From assembly GCA_023399375.1 (NCBI GenBank), contig JAEWPX010000159.1, positions 15,648 to 79,647 on the forward strand: a DNA stretch of 64,000 bases, in the 5' to 3' direction. A program made the translations under genes and the position numbers. Within the stretch, counting starts at the first letter, position 1, and every line of letters starts with the position of its first letter. This document shows, one piece after another, positions 17,101 to 25,074 of this stretch. The notes beneath the pieces were generated by a model. It saw nothing but the letters and a program-made list of their open reading frames with translations. It had not been told where the DNA came from and did no database searches. This DNA comes from Pseudomonadota bacterium (GTDB lineage Bacteria; Desulfobacterota; Desulfovibrionia; Desulfovibrionales; Desulfovibrionaceae).

Positions 17101-17530
17101 ATTCGGGAATGAGGATGTCGAGGTTGCCGATATTTTTTTTGAGCGAACTCAAGCTCGCATCGTCCCAGTTGACGAAAAAGCCGATGGCCTTGTTGGCGTA
17201 AGGTTGCGTCGAGACATTGCGGGCGGGCTGCGGATGGCGGCGTGACGCCTTGATCTCTTTGGCAAGGATGCGCTTGAGCTTGGACAGGCGGGCGTCTGTT
17301 GCGGCCGCCGTTTCCAGGGGCACCGGAGGGGTGGTGTGGTTGGGGTGCGGCAGGAAACGGGCCGAGGGCAGGGACAGGGATTCCAGGGCCGGGTTGAGCA
17401 GCACGGTGGCGACAAGCACGAAAAGCGCAGCGGAGATCAGTCCCGCCGCCAGAAACGCCCCGGCCTTGACTTTTGGCCAGCGCTTGTTGTCGGGGTCGAA
17501 AAAGACCGGACGTTTTGTGGGAATGTGCAA
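14108..17530 (-). CDS. Trifunctional membrane polysaccharide protein: GH18-like, polysaccharide deacetylase and GT2 synthase
   Basis: A single 1140-residue protein. Residues 22-46 are a membrane anchor. At about 110-430 there is a GH18 (YaaH/chitinase-like) barrel with the catalytic-strand motif LAGVSLDFEDL (E229). At about 490-690 there is a NodB polysaccharide deacetylase with TFDDGPD (498-504) and HTFTHP (551-556). A membrane segment at 711-747 leads to a processive GT2 domain with VVVPAYNE, DDGSSD (802-807), DAD (853-855), EDAD (945-948) and QRFRW (981-985), then further membrane helices at about 1015-1082. The likely role is synthesis, deacetylation and trimming of a GlcNAc-type exopolysaccharide in one chain, comparable to PgaC plus PgaB. 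Stand-alone on the minus strand, convergent with cysE. Product sugar is inferred. Confidence 0.9.
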   Translation of the reverse strand: MHIPTKRPVFFDPDNKRWPKVKAGAFLAAGLISAALFVLVATVLLNPALESLSLPSARFLPHPNHTTPPVPLETAAATDARLSKLKRILAKEIKASRRHPQPARNVSTQPYANKAIGFFVNWDDASLSSLKKNIGNLDILIPEWLHLVEGDGAIREDNPDKTRDVLRFVQTTRPGLPVMPLVNNFIDMKWRGDLVARTVASPEARTRLARALLDYVRGNRLAGVSLDFEDLPPAALKNYLRFVTELAAAFHAEKLSISVNVPAADPAFPYRAVAEQVDQVIVMAYDEHWATGKPGPIASLSWYLKALRDRAADIPAGKLVVALGSYAYDWPKGKSAAETTFEEAVLTAKESESTISMDPASLNPSFHYQDEKDIDHVVWLMDATTVFNAMVSAMPLSPAGFALWRLGGEDPSIWTFFGTDWKLGAETAKRMEVIRFDYDLDYEGKGEILRIAQTPSLGRRSVAYDAKSGLVTGERFEDYPSPYVIERHGFTPKAVALTFDDGPDPTYTPEILDILQKAGVKATFFVIGANAEKNPELLRRLYAEGHDIGNHTFTHPNIADISLTQLGLEVSATQRLFESVLGRQTHLFRSPYGEDSEPETQDQVRPLESLGKQGYVFVGMHIDPSDWSRPGVDAIVNETLRQAQSDEGNVILLHDGGGDRSQTVAALPQIIEALQAKGYRFATVSDLLGQTRDTIMPEVKGENPLVALGKRIGFFLLFAWSAGLQWLFVIGTLLGLARLCLLVILAVAEKAKGRRRPAADQALDFSVAVVVPAYNEDKVVLQTVQSLLACQHPAAFEIIVVDDGSSDNTYALLCEAFADEKLVTVVTQPNSGKPAALNHGISLTKADIVITLDADTVFTRDTIVRLAAWFADPRIGAVAGNAKVGNRINFLTRCQALEYVTSQNLDRRALTILDSVTVVPGAVGAWRRDVLEAAGGFSDDTLAEDADLTIRIERMGHVVAYEERAVALTEAPDTMRGFLRQRFRWMFGTLQVAWKHKDALLRPRYGLLGFCGLPNIWVYQIFFQLISPIMDLWLAYTCLVSGIMWMWHPSSWTPDSLLKVAFYYALFMFADIMAGVIAFLLERNEDKRLLAWLVLQRFFYRQLMYVVALRTFLASLRGREMGWSKLERKASVDTRQFKDQ

Positions 17531-17781
17531 CGTGGGCTCGGCTGGTTAAATGAGCGGAGGATGCGCGGCAAAAGGCCCGCCGCGGCCACAATCATAATCC
17601 CGAAGTGCGAAAGAGCAAGGGCGCATAAGATGAGCTTTTGCCTCTTGAACGCCTTTTCGCGGACAGAGCCCGGCAGGCGGCATTTTTTCTGGTTCGATGG
17701 ATGACGCGGGGGTAATCCCCCGCAGCGGACTCGGAACGAAGCGAAGTCTCGGGCATGGCAGGACCAGGCCACGGCAGCGTG

Positions 17782-18948
17782 TTACTTCTCCTCGGCCGCG
17801 ATGTCCTCCGCGTCCGTGTAGCGCCCCAAGTCCGCATCGAGCGTTCTCCAGGCAATGCTCTTGGCGACGGCCGCATACAGGCGGTGGATGATCCTGTTCT
17901 GGTGCCGGCAATAATTTGTCAGCGGGACCAGCCTGTGCCCCATCTCCATCTTCGGAGCGTATCCGGTCTGGCCGCTCTGAATGGCCGAGGCGCCTTTGGC
18001 GAGACTCCAGTCGAGAGCCGCTTCCCAGAGGCGGAAATAGAGCGACCATTCCTTGGGACGCGAGTAGTCGAGGCCGATATACTTGTTGATGATGCGGTCC
18101 CCCAGGTCAAAACACAGCATGAAGGCCAGAAGGTCGCCCGTGGCGGCCTCCCGCAGGGTGAGAAAGAAGGCCTGGGGCAAGGCGGCCATATACGTAAAGA
18201 AGGCTTTGTCGAGGCGTTCGAATTTCGTTGTCGCGTGCTCGTATGTTTTCCAAAAAAGGCCAAATATTTCGGAGAGGACAGCTTCCGCGGGATGCTGGAG
18301 GAGCGCCGTATCCACGGCGACCGCCGCGGCGCTCACGCGCAGTTTCTTTTTGAGTTGCCGCCGGCGCGAGCCTTTCATGGCCGCGAAATAGTCTTCCTTG
18401 GCCGGACCGGGCAGTCGCGCCAGGGTCCCCGGATAGCTGGTCATGGCGAAAAGGCCGGTTTCGTCCGCCAGCCAGCCCATATCCTCGGCGTAGGATCTGG
18501 GGAAATCCTTCCATACCAGCATTGGCCGGCGCAGTCGCCGTGCCTCCGCATCAAGAGCCCTCTGCAGACACTGCAATGCCGCCCGACGGTCCACGCCCGG
18601 GAGCAGGCCCACGCTGCCTTCGTCCGCGCAGGGCGAGCCGACGAAGAGCGTGCGCTGGAAAAGCAGTGACGGAAAAAATCGTCCCACGGCCTTCGCCAAA
18701 CGCCAAAGGGCCTGGGGAACAACAAGCTCCAGCGGCACGTCCATGAGAAACAGGGGGGCGATGCCGACGGGCCGGTCCCCCTCCCGCAACAGGGCGTAGC
18801 GAAAGACAAACTGGTCTTCCAGTCCGCTTTGCTCCAAGGCTTCGTACCACCAGCGGCCCTCCAGTGGAGGGGGGAGACAGGCCTCCCACAAGGCGGGGGG
18901 GATCTCGGCCTGGGAGTCCACGAAGGAAACCGCGAAGGCGGACGTCAT
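17782..18948 (-). CDS. GNAT-family acyltransferase (FemAB-like fold), lipid or peptidoglycan-type
   Basis: A 388-residue protein resembling the large two-domain GNAT/FemAB-type acyltransferases that use aminoacyl or acyl donors. Seen: an N-terminal globular part, a basic segment GSRRRQLKKKLRV near residue 200, then a second GNAT-like half with LAFMLCFDLGDRIINKYIGLD and SGQTGYAPKMEMGHR. No signal peptide. Its start codon overlaps the stop of the following DMT-type gene in the minus operon (18945-18948), so the product works with those small transporters. Diverging from it are an aminotransferase, an ACP and a ketosynthase, suggesting acyl transfer onto an amine or an amino lipid. Substrate is not known. 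Confidence 0.75.
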   Translation of the reverse strand: MTSAFAVSFVDSQAEIPPALWEACLPPPLEGRWWYEALEQSGLEDQFVFRYALLREGDRPVGIAPLFLMDVPLELVVPQALWRLAKAVGRFFPSLLFQRTLFVGSPCADEGSVGLLPGVDRRAALQCLQRALDAEARRLRRPMLVWKDFPRSYAEDMGWLADETGLFAMTSYPGTLARLPGPAKEDYFAAMKGSRRRQLKKKLRVSAAAVAVDTALLQHPAEAVLSEIFGLFWKTYEHATTKFERLDKAFFTYMAALPQAFFLTLREAATGDLLAFMLCFDLGDRIINKYIGLDYSRPKEWSLYFRLWEAALDWSLAKGASAIQSGQTGYAPKMEMGHRLVPLTNYCRHQNRIIHRLYAAVAKSIAWRTLDADLGRYTDAEDIAAEEK

Positions 18949-19277
18949 GACTTCCCCGCCACAAGGCTCGCACCCAGCAAAATGAGTCCGACGCCGATCC
19001 AGCGCCTACGGTCCACCCGCTCCCGGAGCAGGCACTGGGACAGGAATGTGACGGCCACGAAGCTGAGGCTGCCCAGGGGAAAGGCTATGCTTACCGCCAC
19101 GAACCGCAAGGACCACGTGTAGGTCAGCGTCTCCAGGCCGAAACAGGCGAAACCGAGCAGGCGCCACGCCCCCTTGCCAGTCCGGACCAGGGAGGCTTTC
19201 TTGAGAAAAACCTGGGCAAAGCCTTCTATGGCCGTGGCGACAAGGACGAGCAGGATGCCGAAATGCGTCGGCGTCAT
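18945..19277 (-). CDS. Small EamA/SMR-type membrane protein, subunit B
   Basis: A 110-residue protein with four predicted membrane helices: GILLVLVATAIEGFAQVFL, a second around residues 37-57, SIAFPLGSLSFVAVTFL and WIGVGLILLGASLVAG. Size and helix pattern match the small multidrug resistance and ArnE/ArnF-like half transporters that act as dimers. Its ATG (19277) overlaps the stop of the upstream related gene by 4 bases, so the two probably form a heterodimer. Plausible cargo is a lipid-linked intermediate or an amine, given the acyl/amino-lipid setting; ArnEF is the closest functional analogy, not a proven match. Confidence 0.8.
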   Translation of the reverse strand: MTPTHFGILLVLVATAIEGFAQVFLKKASLVRTGKGAWRLLGFACFGLETLTYTWSLRFVAVSIAFPLGSLSFVAVTFLSQCLLRERVDRRRWIGVGLILLGASLVAGKS

Positions 19278-19687
19278 GGGAACTCGCCCGCGATCGTCGC
19301 GCCGTCGTGGCCGCTTTTGCCGACAAACCAGACGCCTGCCAGAATAAGCGCGATGCCAAGGGCCTGGGTCGGGGAAATGGACTCGCCCAGGCAGAACACG
19401 GAAAGCGCGGCCACGGAGACATAACTGAGCGAGGTGATGGCGTGGGCGTAACTGAGGTCGGCGTGGTCGAGAACCACCATCCAGTTGCAGGCCTGTCCGG
19501 CCATGAGCAGCCCCACGAGCAAAAACGCCGGCTGGTGGAAGATGTTCTCGAGCGTCAGCCACAGGGTCGGCTGGTCGGGCATGTCCGCCACCGCCGCCTT
19601 CCAGAGGATTTGCAGCCCGGTGTCGAGCACGATGGCCAGCGTCAACCCGACGAAGACCTTGCGGACGGCTTGGGAAGGGCTGGTCAT
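19274..19687 (-). CDS. Small EamA/SMR-type membrane protein, subunit A
   Basis: A 137-residue, four-helix membrane protein. I place the start at ATG 19687 (MTSPSQAVRKVFVGLTLAIV) because an upstream extension of 28 residues is Arg-rich and lies before the first helix. Later helices include PAFLLVGLLMAGQACNWMV, SYAHAITSLSYVSVAALSVF and ALGIALILAGVWFVGKS. It resembles the EamA half-transporter family and overlaps its partner at 19274-19277. First gene of a three-gene minus operon with the GNAT protein; its promoter region is shared with the divergent phosphatase-aminotransferase operon. Confidence 0.8.
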   Translation of the reverse strand: MTSPSQAVRKVFVGLTLAIVLDTGLQILWKAAVADMPDQPTLWLTLENIFHQPAFLLVGLLMAGQACNWMVVLDHADLSYAHAITSLSYVSVAALSVFCLGESISPTQALGIALILAGVWFVGKSGHDGATIAGEFP

Positions 19688-20086
19688 GTTGGACGTTCCC
19701 TGAACAGAGGCTCCGACAGAGCGACATGCGTCCGCTCTCGGGCGCAGGAAAATGTTTCGCGCCTGGGGCATGCCGTCGGTCTCGTGCCCGTTGTGAAATA
19801 TCGGCCATGGCGGCCGATCGTGCAGCAGTCCCCGGCGCTCGAAACAGTTGCCTGCGGTGAGCCCATACGCCGTTGGTTTGGCGACCTCAAGGACTTTGCG
19901 GCCTTCTCATGCCCCCGGCGGATTATCGTGAACCGCAAGGGTTAAGAGGAGCGCGTTTCGTTTATGATTACAGTTTGGTTATCATTGCTCCATAACTTAC
20001 AGAGAAGTAACTCGTCACCAGCGGTGCTTTGTCTTCATATGCGCGTCGCTGTTTCGACGATTCTCTCTTCAAGGTTTGGACTTCGC
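19688..20086. promoter_or_regulatory. Divergent intergenic region, AT-rich near the plus-strand gene
   Basis: About 400 bases between two divergent operons. The right half, around 19955-20020, is AT-rich (TTTATGATTACAGTTTGG, CATAACTTACAGAG) and would suit a promoter for the HAD gene, but no clear -35/-10 pair or operator can be defined by eye. The left half is GC-rich and without recognised features. Confidence 0.4.
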
Positions 20087-20806
20087 ATGCGGCCAACATA
20101 CAGCATCTTTTGCGATTTCGATGGCACCGTGTCCATGAAGGACGTGACCGACGTTCTCTTGGAAACCTATGCCCTGCCGCGGTGGCAGGAAATCGAGGAC
20201 GCCTGGCGGGCCGGGCGTATCGGCTCGATGGAGTGCATGCGGCAACAAGTGGCGATGCTGCGCTGTTCCCGCAGGGAACTCGATGCCGTGGCGGATGCGG
20301 TGGCTATCGACCCGCACTTCCCGGCCTTCGCCGCGATGTGCCGACAGGCCGGCGTGCCCGTGACGATCGTCAGCGACGGCCTCGATTACGTCATCCGGCG
20401 CGTGCTGCGCAATTCCGGCTTGGCGAACCTGCCCGTCCGGGCCAACCGGCTGGAGCTGCTCGGGGAAGGATGCTACGCCCTCTCTTTTCCGTATGCCCAG
20501 AAAGGGTGTCTCTCGGCCAGCGGCACCTGCAAGTGCGCCCTGATGCGCGCGTTGCGCCTGCCCGGCACGCAGGCCGTCCTCGTCGGCGATGGGGCTTCGG
20601 ATTTTTGCGCCGCCCGGGAGGTCGCGGATTTCGTGCTGGCCAAGGACGCATTGCTGCAACAGTGCCGGGAACTGGCGCTGCCCCACGCGGCCTACAAGGA
20701 TTTTTCCGACGTGCAACGACTGCTTTTCAACCCCAGCCACGACCAATACGACGTCCGGCGCCAAGCGCCCGGTTTTGGTTACGAAGGATATTCCTCCCAT
20801 GGATGA
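20087..20806 (+). CDS. HAD-superfamily phosphatase (MtnX/SerB-like)
   Basis: A 239-residue HAD phosphatase of the MtnX/phosphoserine-phosphatase type. The nucleophile motif is FCDFDGTV with D-x-D; motif II is TIVSDGLDYVI; motif III/IV is LVGDGASDFCAA. The start at ATG 20087 puts the DxDGT motif close to the N terminus as usual; the longer open frame upstream is not conserved-looking. Family members act on phosphoserine or on the methionine-salvage intermediate, but here the gene overlaps an aminotransferase gene by 8 bases, and an ACP and ketosynthase follow. It probably dephosphorylates an intermediate of that pathway. Substrate unknown. Confidence 0.82.
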   Translation: MRPTYSIFCDFDGTVSMKDVTDVLLETYALPRWQEIEDAWRAGRIGSMECMRQQVAMLRCSRRELDAVADAVAIDPHFPAFAAMCRQAGVPVTIVSDGLDYVIRRVLRNSGLANLPVRANRLELLGEGCYALSFPYAQKGCLSASGTCKCALMRALRLPGTQAVLVGDGASDFCAAREVADFVLAKDALLQQCRELALPHAAYKDFSDVQRLLFNPSHDQYDVRRQAPGFGYEGYSSHG

Positions 20807-22175
20807 GCAGACCCTTCTTGCGCTTGAAGCCAAATACTGTTCCTTTGGTGATACGGTCCACTATCTGGAACCCCCCAAACTTTTTTCGCGGTGCGAAGGC
20901 AGCTATCTGTATGATGCCGAGGGCAAGCCGTATCTCGATTTGCAGATGTGGTACTCCGCGGTCAATTTCGGCTACGCCAATCCCCGGCTCAATGCCGTCC
21001 TGCACAAGGCTGCGGACACCCTGCCGCAACTGGCCTGCCAGTACCTGCACCGCGAGAAGGTCGAACTGGCGACGCTTTTGGCCGGGCGCATGGAGCGCGT
21101 GGCCGGGGTCAAGGGGCGCGTCCATTTCAATGTGGGCGGCTCCCAGGCCATCGAGGACTCGCTCAAGCTCGTGCGCAACGCCTGCGGCGGCAAGAGTCTC
21201 GTTTTCGCTTTCGAGGGCGGCTATCACGGCCGCACCCTCGGCGCGTCGGCCATCACCTCCAGCTATCGTTACCGCCGCCGCTACGGCCATTTTGGCGACC
21301 GGGCCTGTTTTATCCCCTATCCCTATTGTTTCCGCTGCCCGTACGGGAAGAACCGCGAGGATTGCGGCTTCTACTGCCTGGAGCAGTTCGCCCGCCTGTT
21401 CGAGACGGAATATTACGGGGTGTGGGACCCCAAAGCCGGCCAGGCCGAATACGCCGCGTTCTATGTGGAGGCGGTCCAGGGCACCGGCGGCTACGTCATT
21501 CCGCCCCAGGGGTATTTCGAAAAGCTCAAGGCGATTCTCGACGAGCGCCACATCCTGCTCGTTGACGACGAAATCCAGATGGGCTTTTTCCGAACCGGAA
21601 AATTCTGGGCCATGGAGCATTTCGGCATCACGCCCGACGTGGTGGTTTTCGGCAAGGCCATGACCAACGGCCTCAACCCGCTTTCCGGCGTATGGGCCAA
21701 GGAGGAGCTGATAAGCCCCGAGAAGTTCCCGCCCGGCTCGACCCATTCCACTTTTTCGAGCAATCCGCTCGGCACGGCCGTGGCCCTTGAGGTGGTGCGC
21801 ATGCTGGAAGAGGAGAAAGCGGACTACGAAACCATGGTAGCCGCCAAGGGGGCCTACCTGCTCGACGGGTTGCGGCAGCTCAAGAAACGCTATCCGGTCA
21901 TCGGCGACGTCGACGGCCTCGGTTTGGCCCTTCGCATCGAGATCTGCCGGCCCGACGGGTTCACGCCGGACAAGGCCCTGACGGACCGCATGGTGGAGGA
22001 GGGAATGCGCTGCTCGCTGTCCGCCAAGGGCAAGCCCTGCGGCTTGGTGCTCGACGTGGGCGGCTACTCGAAAAACGTGTTCACGCTGGCCCCGGCCCTG
22101 ACCATCACGCAGGAGGAAATGGACTTGGCCCTGGACCTGCTCGACCAGCTTTTCAAAAGGTGCCTCGAGGCCTGA
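20799..22175 (+). CDS. Class III aminotransferase
   Basis: A 458-residue class III PLP aminotransferase. The PLP lysine is in VVFGKAMTNGLNPLSGVWA; the cofactor Asp lies in LLVDDEIQMGF; GGSQAIEDSLKL binds the phosphate. An unusual Cys-rich insert, CFRCPYGKNREDCGFYC (about residues 176-192), with four cysteines suggests a structural metal site and is seen in some omega-aminotransferases. The family transfers amino groups to keto acids or aldehydes using omega-amino donors. I set the start at ATG 20799, which overlaps the HAD stop; a longer frame starting 20589 runs through the HAD gene. Context suggests it makes an amine head group or amino acid for acylation. Confidence 0.88.
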   Translation: MDEQTLLALEAKYCSFGDTVHYLEPPKLFSRCEGSYLYDAEGKPYLDLQMWYSAVNFGYANPRLNAVLHKAADTLPQLACQYLHREKVELATLLAGRMERVAGVKGRVHFNVGGSQAIEDSLKLVRNACGGKSLVFAFEGGYHGRTLGASAITSSYRYRRRYGHFGDRACFIPYPYCFRCPYGKNREDCGFYCLEQFARLFETEYYGVWDPKAGQAEYAAFYVEAVQGTGGYVIPPQGYFEKLKAILDERHILLVDDEIQMGFFRTGKFWAMEHFGITPDVVVFGKAMTNGLNPLSGVWAKEELISPEKFPPGSTHSTFSSNPLGTAVALEVVRMLEEEKADYETMVAAKGAYLLDGLRQLKKRYPVIGDVDGLGLALRIEICRPDGFTPDKALTDRMVEEGMRCSLSAKGKPCGLVLDVGGYSKNVFTLAPALTITQEEMDLALDLLDQLFKRCLEA

Positions 22176-22206
22176 TCGGGATTCGTTTGGGGAGCGCTAT
22201 AACCGG

Positions 22207-23019
22207 ATGGGCATGGAAAAAAAGGACAACGGCTTCTTTTTCGAGGGAAGTCCCAACGGGGTGCTGTTGCTTCATGGGCTGACCGGCACGCCCGCGGAAA
22301 TGAAGTTCGTGGGCAAGGGGCTGGCCCGGGCCGGATTTACGGTCTATGGCATGCAGTTGGCCGGCCACTGCGGCACGAAAGAGGATCTGCTGGCCACGGG
22401 CTGGCGCGACTGGTGCGCCAGCGCGGAGCAGGGTATGGCTTTCCTGGCCGGCCGCTGCCGGCGCATTTTCGTGGCCGGTCTCTCCATGGGCGCGCTTTTG
22501 GCGTTGCACCTGGCGGCCGTCCATCCCGAAACCGTGGCCGGGATCGGCTTGTACTCGACCTCCCTGCGGCACGACGGCCGGTCCGTCTCCAGGCTCCATG
22601 CCTTCCTTCCCCTGCTGCTGCTGACCCCTTGGGGCCGGAGCCACTGCTTCCCCGAGTCGTTTCCCTACGGCATCAAAAACGATCGCTTGCGCGAACGGAT
22701 CGTCGCCCTCATGGCCTCGGGCGACAGCGCCCAGGCCGGCCTGACCGGCACGCCGGGAGCGAGCCTTCGGGAATTGTGGCGGTTGCGCCGGGTGGTGATG
22801 CAGGAAATGCCTTCCATCCGCACGCCCGCGCTCATCATGCATGCCGCCAAGGACGACGTCACGAGCCTATGGAATGTCCATTATCTGCAACAACATCTGG
22901 CCGGCCCGATCGAGACCGTGCTGCTCGACGAAAGCTTCCATATGATCACCATCGATCAGCAGTGTCAGGATGTGGTGGCGCACACGGTCCGTTTCTTCCT
23001 GGCCCTTGGCGTTTCCTGA
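22207..23019 (+). CDS. Alpha/beta hydrolase (carboxylesterase or thioesterase type)
   Basis: A 270-residue alpha/beta hydrolase. Oxyanion-hole HGLTGTP is near residue 22, the nucleophile elbow is GLSMG (about residue 96), and the catalytic acid and His are likely in AAKDDVTSLWN and ESFHMITID. The sequence resembles Est30-type carboxylesterases, which also act as thioesterases. Placed between the aminotransferase and the ACP gene, it may release or proofread an acyl chain. ATG at 22207 or, two codons later, 22213 are both possible starts. Confidence 0.85.
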   Translation: MGMEKKDNGFFFEGSPNGVLLLHGLTGTPAEMKFVGKGLARAGFTVYGMQLAGHCGTKEDLLATGWRDWCASAEQGMAFLAGRCRRIFVAGLSMGALLALHLAAVHPETVAGIGLYSTSLRHDGRSVSRLHAFLPLLLLTPWGRSHCFPESFPYGIKNDRLRERIVALMASGDSAQAGLTGTPGASLRELWRLRRVVMQEMPSIRTPALIMHAAKDDVTSLWNVHYLQQHLAGPIETVLLDESFHMITIDQQCQDVVAHTVRFFLALGVS

Positions 23020-23116
23020 GCCTTCGTGCCTGGCGCGCGTTTTGCCGGAGAGCGGACGTCGGGATCGTATTTGCAGCGGCGGGCGAGAGTGCGCCGCCCG
23101 GAACATGGAGAACGAT

Positions 23117-23371
23117 ATGTCACAAACGGATGTTATCCTGGACATCGTGGCCCAGGTCTCCCTGGTGGACCGGGCCAGCCTGGTCCTCGACGCCAAAGTG
23201 GCCGACCTGGGCATCACTTCCCTGGACATGGTGGAAATCATCTTCGCCCTGGAAGAGAAGTTCGGCATCGAGTTGCCCTTTAACGCCAACACAAGCGCCG
23301 AGGGATACCGTACCCTCGGCGACGTCATTGCCGTGGTCGAAAAAATCATCTCCGACACGGCCGCCTCCTAG
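23117..23371 (+). CDS. Acyl carrier protein, dedicated
   Basis: An 84-residue acyl carrier protein. The 4'-phosphopantetheine serine is S35 in LGITSLDMVEIIFALEEKFG, where the usual D-S-L reads T-S-L; helix III and the acidic face are typical. GGAG 6 bases before ATG 23117 selects this start over the ATG at 23105. The ketosynthase follows about 100 bases downstream, so this is a pathway-dedicated ACP rather than the fatty acid synthase copy, which normally sits with fabD/G/F. Confidence 0.9.
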   Translation: MSQTDVILDIVAQVSLVDRASLVLDAKVADLGITSLDMVEIIFALEEKFGIELPFNANTSAEGYRTLGDVIAVVEKIISDTAAS

Positions 23372-23477
23372 GACGCTCCCTTTCGTCGGCGGCCGGCCTG
23401 AAGCAGTTCCGGGACGGGGCGGCGTGACCGGGTCGGCCGGAGCGTCCCCGCCACGTGAAAAGGACAAGGTACAAGAC

Positions 23478-24698
23478 ATGGGACAGATGCGTCGCGTGGT
23501 CATCACCGGCATGGGCGTGATCAGCCCGATCGGGCGGGATCTCGCCACTTTCGGGGACAATCTTTTCAGCGGAGCGTGCGGCATTGCGCCGGCCGATTTT
23601 CACTGGCTCGACCTGGCGGCCAAGTATCCGGTGGCGGCGGTCAAGGACTTCGATCCCGCACTCTATTTCGACGCGAAGAAAGTGTCGATGATCGACCGTT
23701 TCGCCCAGTTCGCCGTGGCGGCGGCACGGCAGGCCTTCGACGATTCCGGCTTGGTATTGACGGCGGAAGCGGCGCAACGCATGGCGGTCATCACCGGAAC
23801 CAGCGTGGGAGCCCAGAATACCCTCGAGGAATCGTTCCTGAAGATGGTGGGGACCGGCAACGCACGGGCGCACCCGTTCACGATTCCGCGCCTGATGTCC
23901 AATGCCGGCTCGAGCCATATCAGCATGACCCTTGGCATCACCGGCCCCGGGTTCACGGTTGCGAGCGCCTGCGCTTCATCCGTGCATGCGATCGGCGTGG
24001 CGCTTGGCCTGCTGCGTTCGGGCGTGGTGGACCGGGCGATCACGGGAGGCGCGGAAGCCTGCCTGACGTTCGGGACACTCAAGGGATGGGAGGCCCTGCG
24101 CATCATGGCGCCGGATGTGTGCCGCCCCTTTTCGGCGGAGCGGGCGGGTTTGGTGCTCGGCGAAGGAGCGGCCATGCTGGTGCTCGAAACGCTGGAAGCG
24201 GCCCAGGCGCGGGGAGCGAGAATCTATGCGGAACTTGCCGGCGTCGGCATGAGTTCCGACGCCAAGGACATCACAACGCCCGACGTTGGCGGGGCCTCGC
24301 GGGCGATCGCCGGCGCCCTGGCCGACGCCGGCCTGGCGCCGGAGGACATCGACTACATCAATGCGCACGGCTCCGGCACGCGCGCCAATGACGCGATGGA
24401 GACCGCGGCGATCAAGCAGGTCCTGGGGAGCCGGGCGAGGCAGATTGCGATTTCCGCCAGCAAATCCATGTTCGGCCATGCCTTGGGCGCGGCCGGGGCC
24501 CTGGAGATGCTGGCCACCGTGCTGGCCGTGTGCCGCGACATGGTCCCGCCCACGATACATTATTTGGGGCCGGACCCCGAATGCGATCTGGATTATGTGC
24601 CTGCCGTGGCCCGGCCCATGGCCATCCGTGTCGCCCTCAACAATTCCTTCGGTTTTGGCGGACTCAATGCGGTGGTGGCCGTGCGGAAATTGGCATAA
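23478..24698 (+). CDS. Beta-ketoacyl-ACP synthase (KAS II/FabF-like)
   Basis: A 406-residue condensing enzyme with a complete Cys-His-His triad: C165 (VASACASSVHAIG), H297 (NAHGSGTRANDAMET) and H334 (SASKSMFGHALGAAGALE), plus the conserved K329. It would extend an acyl chain on the adjacent ACP with malonyl-ACP. The start is ATG 23478; the frame is open upstream but runs through the hydrolase gene. As a second, non-housekeeping KAS next to its own ACP, aminotransferase and esterase, it marks a small specialised acyl pathway. No ketoreductase or dehydratase is present, so the chain may be used as a beta-keto product or the general enzymes may serve it. Confidence 0.92.
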   Translation: MGQMRRVVITGMGVISPIGRDLATFGDNLFSGACGIAPADFHWLDLAAKYPVAAVKDFDPALYFDAKKVSMIDRFAQFAVAAARQAFDDSGLVLTAEAAQRMAVITGTSVGAQNTLEESFLKMVGTGNARAHPFTIPRLMSNAGSSHISMTLGITGPGFTVASACASSVHAIGVALGLLRSGVVDRAITGGAEACLTFGTLKGWEALRIMAPDVCRPFSAERAGLVLGEGAAMLVLETLEAAQARGARIYAELAGVGMSSDAKDITTPDVGGASRAIAGALADAGLAPEDIDYINAHGSGTRANDAMETAAIKQVLGSRARQIAISASKSMFGHALGAAGALEMLATVLAVCRDMVPPTIHYLGPDPECDLDYVPAVARPMAIRVALNNSFGFGGLNAVVAVRKLA

Positions 24699-25074
24699 TG
24701 AACTATGGCCAGAGCGTATTTTGTGAACGACAGTGGTTGCGTATCGCTGGAGGACAGATGACGGCCAGTTATGGCGCAACAACGGTCCTGTAGACGCCGT
24801 TCACGGTGGACATGAGGCGGAGCGTCGGTTTCGACTTCGGCTACGCTCCGTCCATCGACAAGGCGCGCATCCCGAGCCTAGTACTTGGCGCATCCCTAAA
24901 GAAGGCGTTACGCCACTTTCTTTTCTCTTGCCGGTTGACTTCCCGGGCGGCGCTGGCTGAAAATCCGGCTGCCGCACCAGGCACGGGCCGCGTCGCGGTG
25001 GAAAGTCGTGCAGGCGCAAACGTGAAAACGCGAGGGCCGTTGCGCATGCCGCGCAGGCAAACACAGGCGGGACG
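24699..25074. other. Intergenic stretch after ketosynthase, no gene seen
   Basis: About 375 bases with no recognisable gene. Short frames here give no known domain and the stretch changes from moderately AT-rich to GC-rich. No clear terminator hairpin with a T-run was found after the ketosynthase. It may hold the promoter of the methyltransferase gene. Confidence 0.4.

Noticed and set aside
15599..17245. 548-codon plus-strand frame opposite the GH18 fusion protein
   Set aside because: Antisense to conserved GH18 and deacetylase motifs; no domain of its own.
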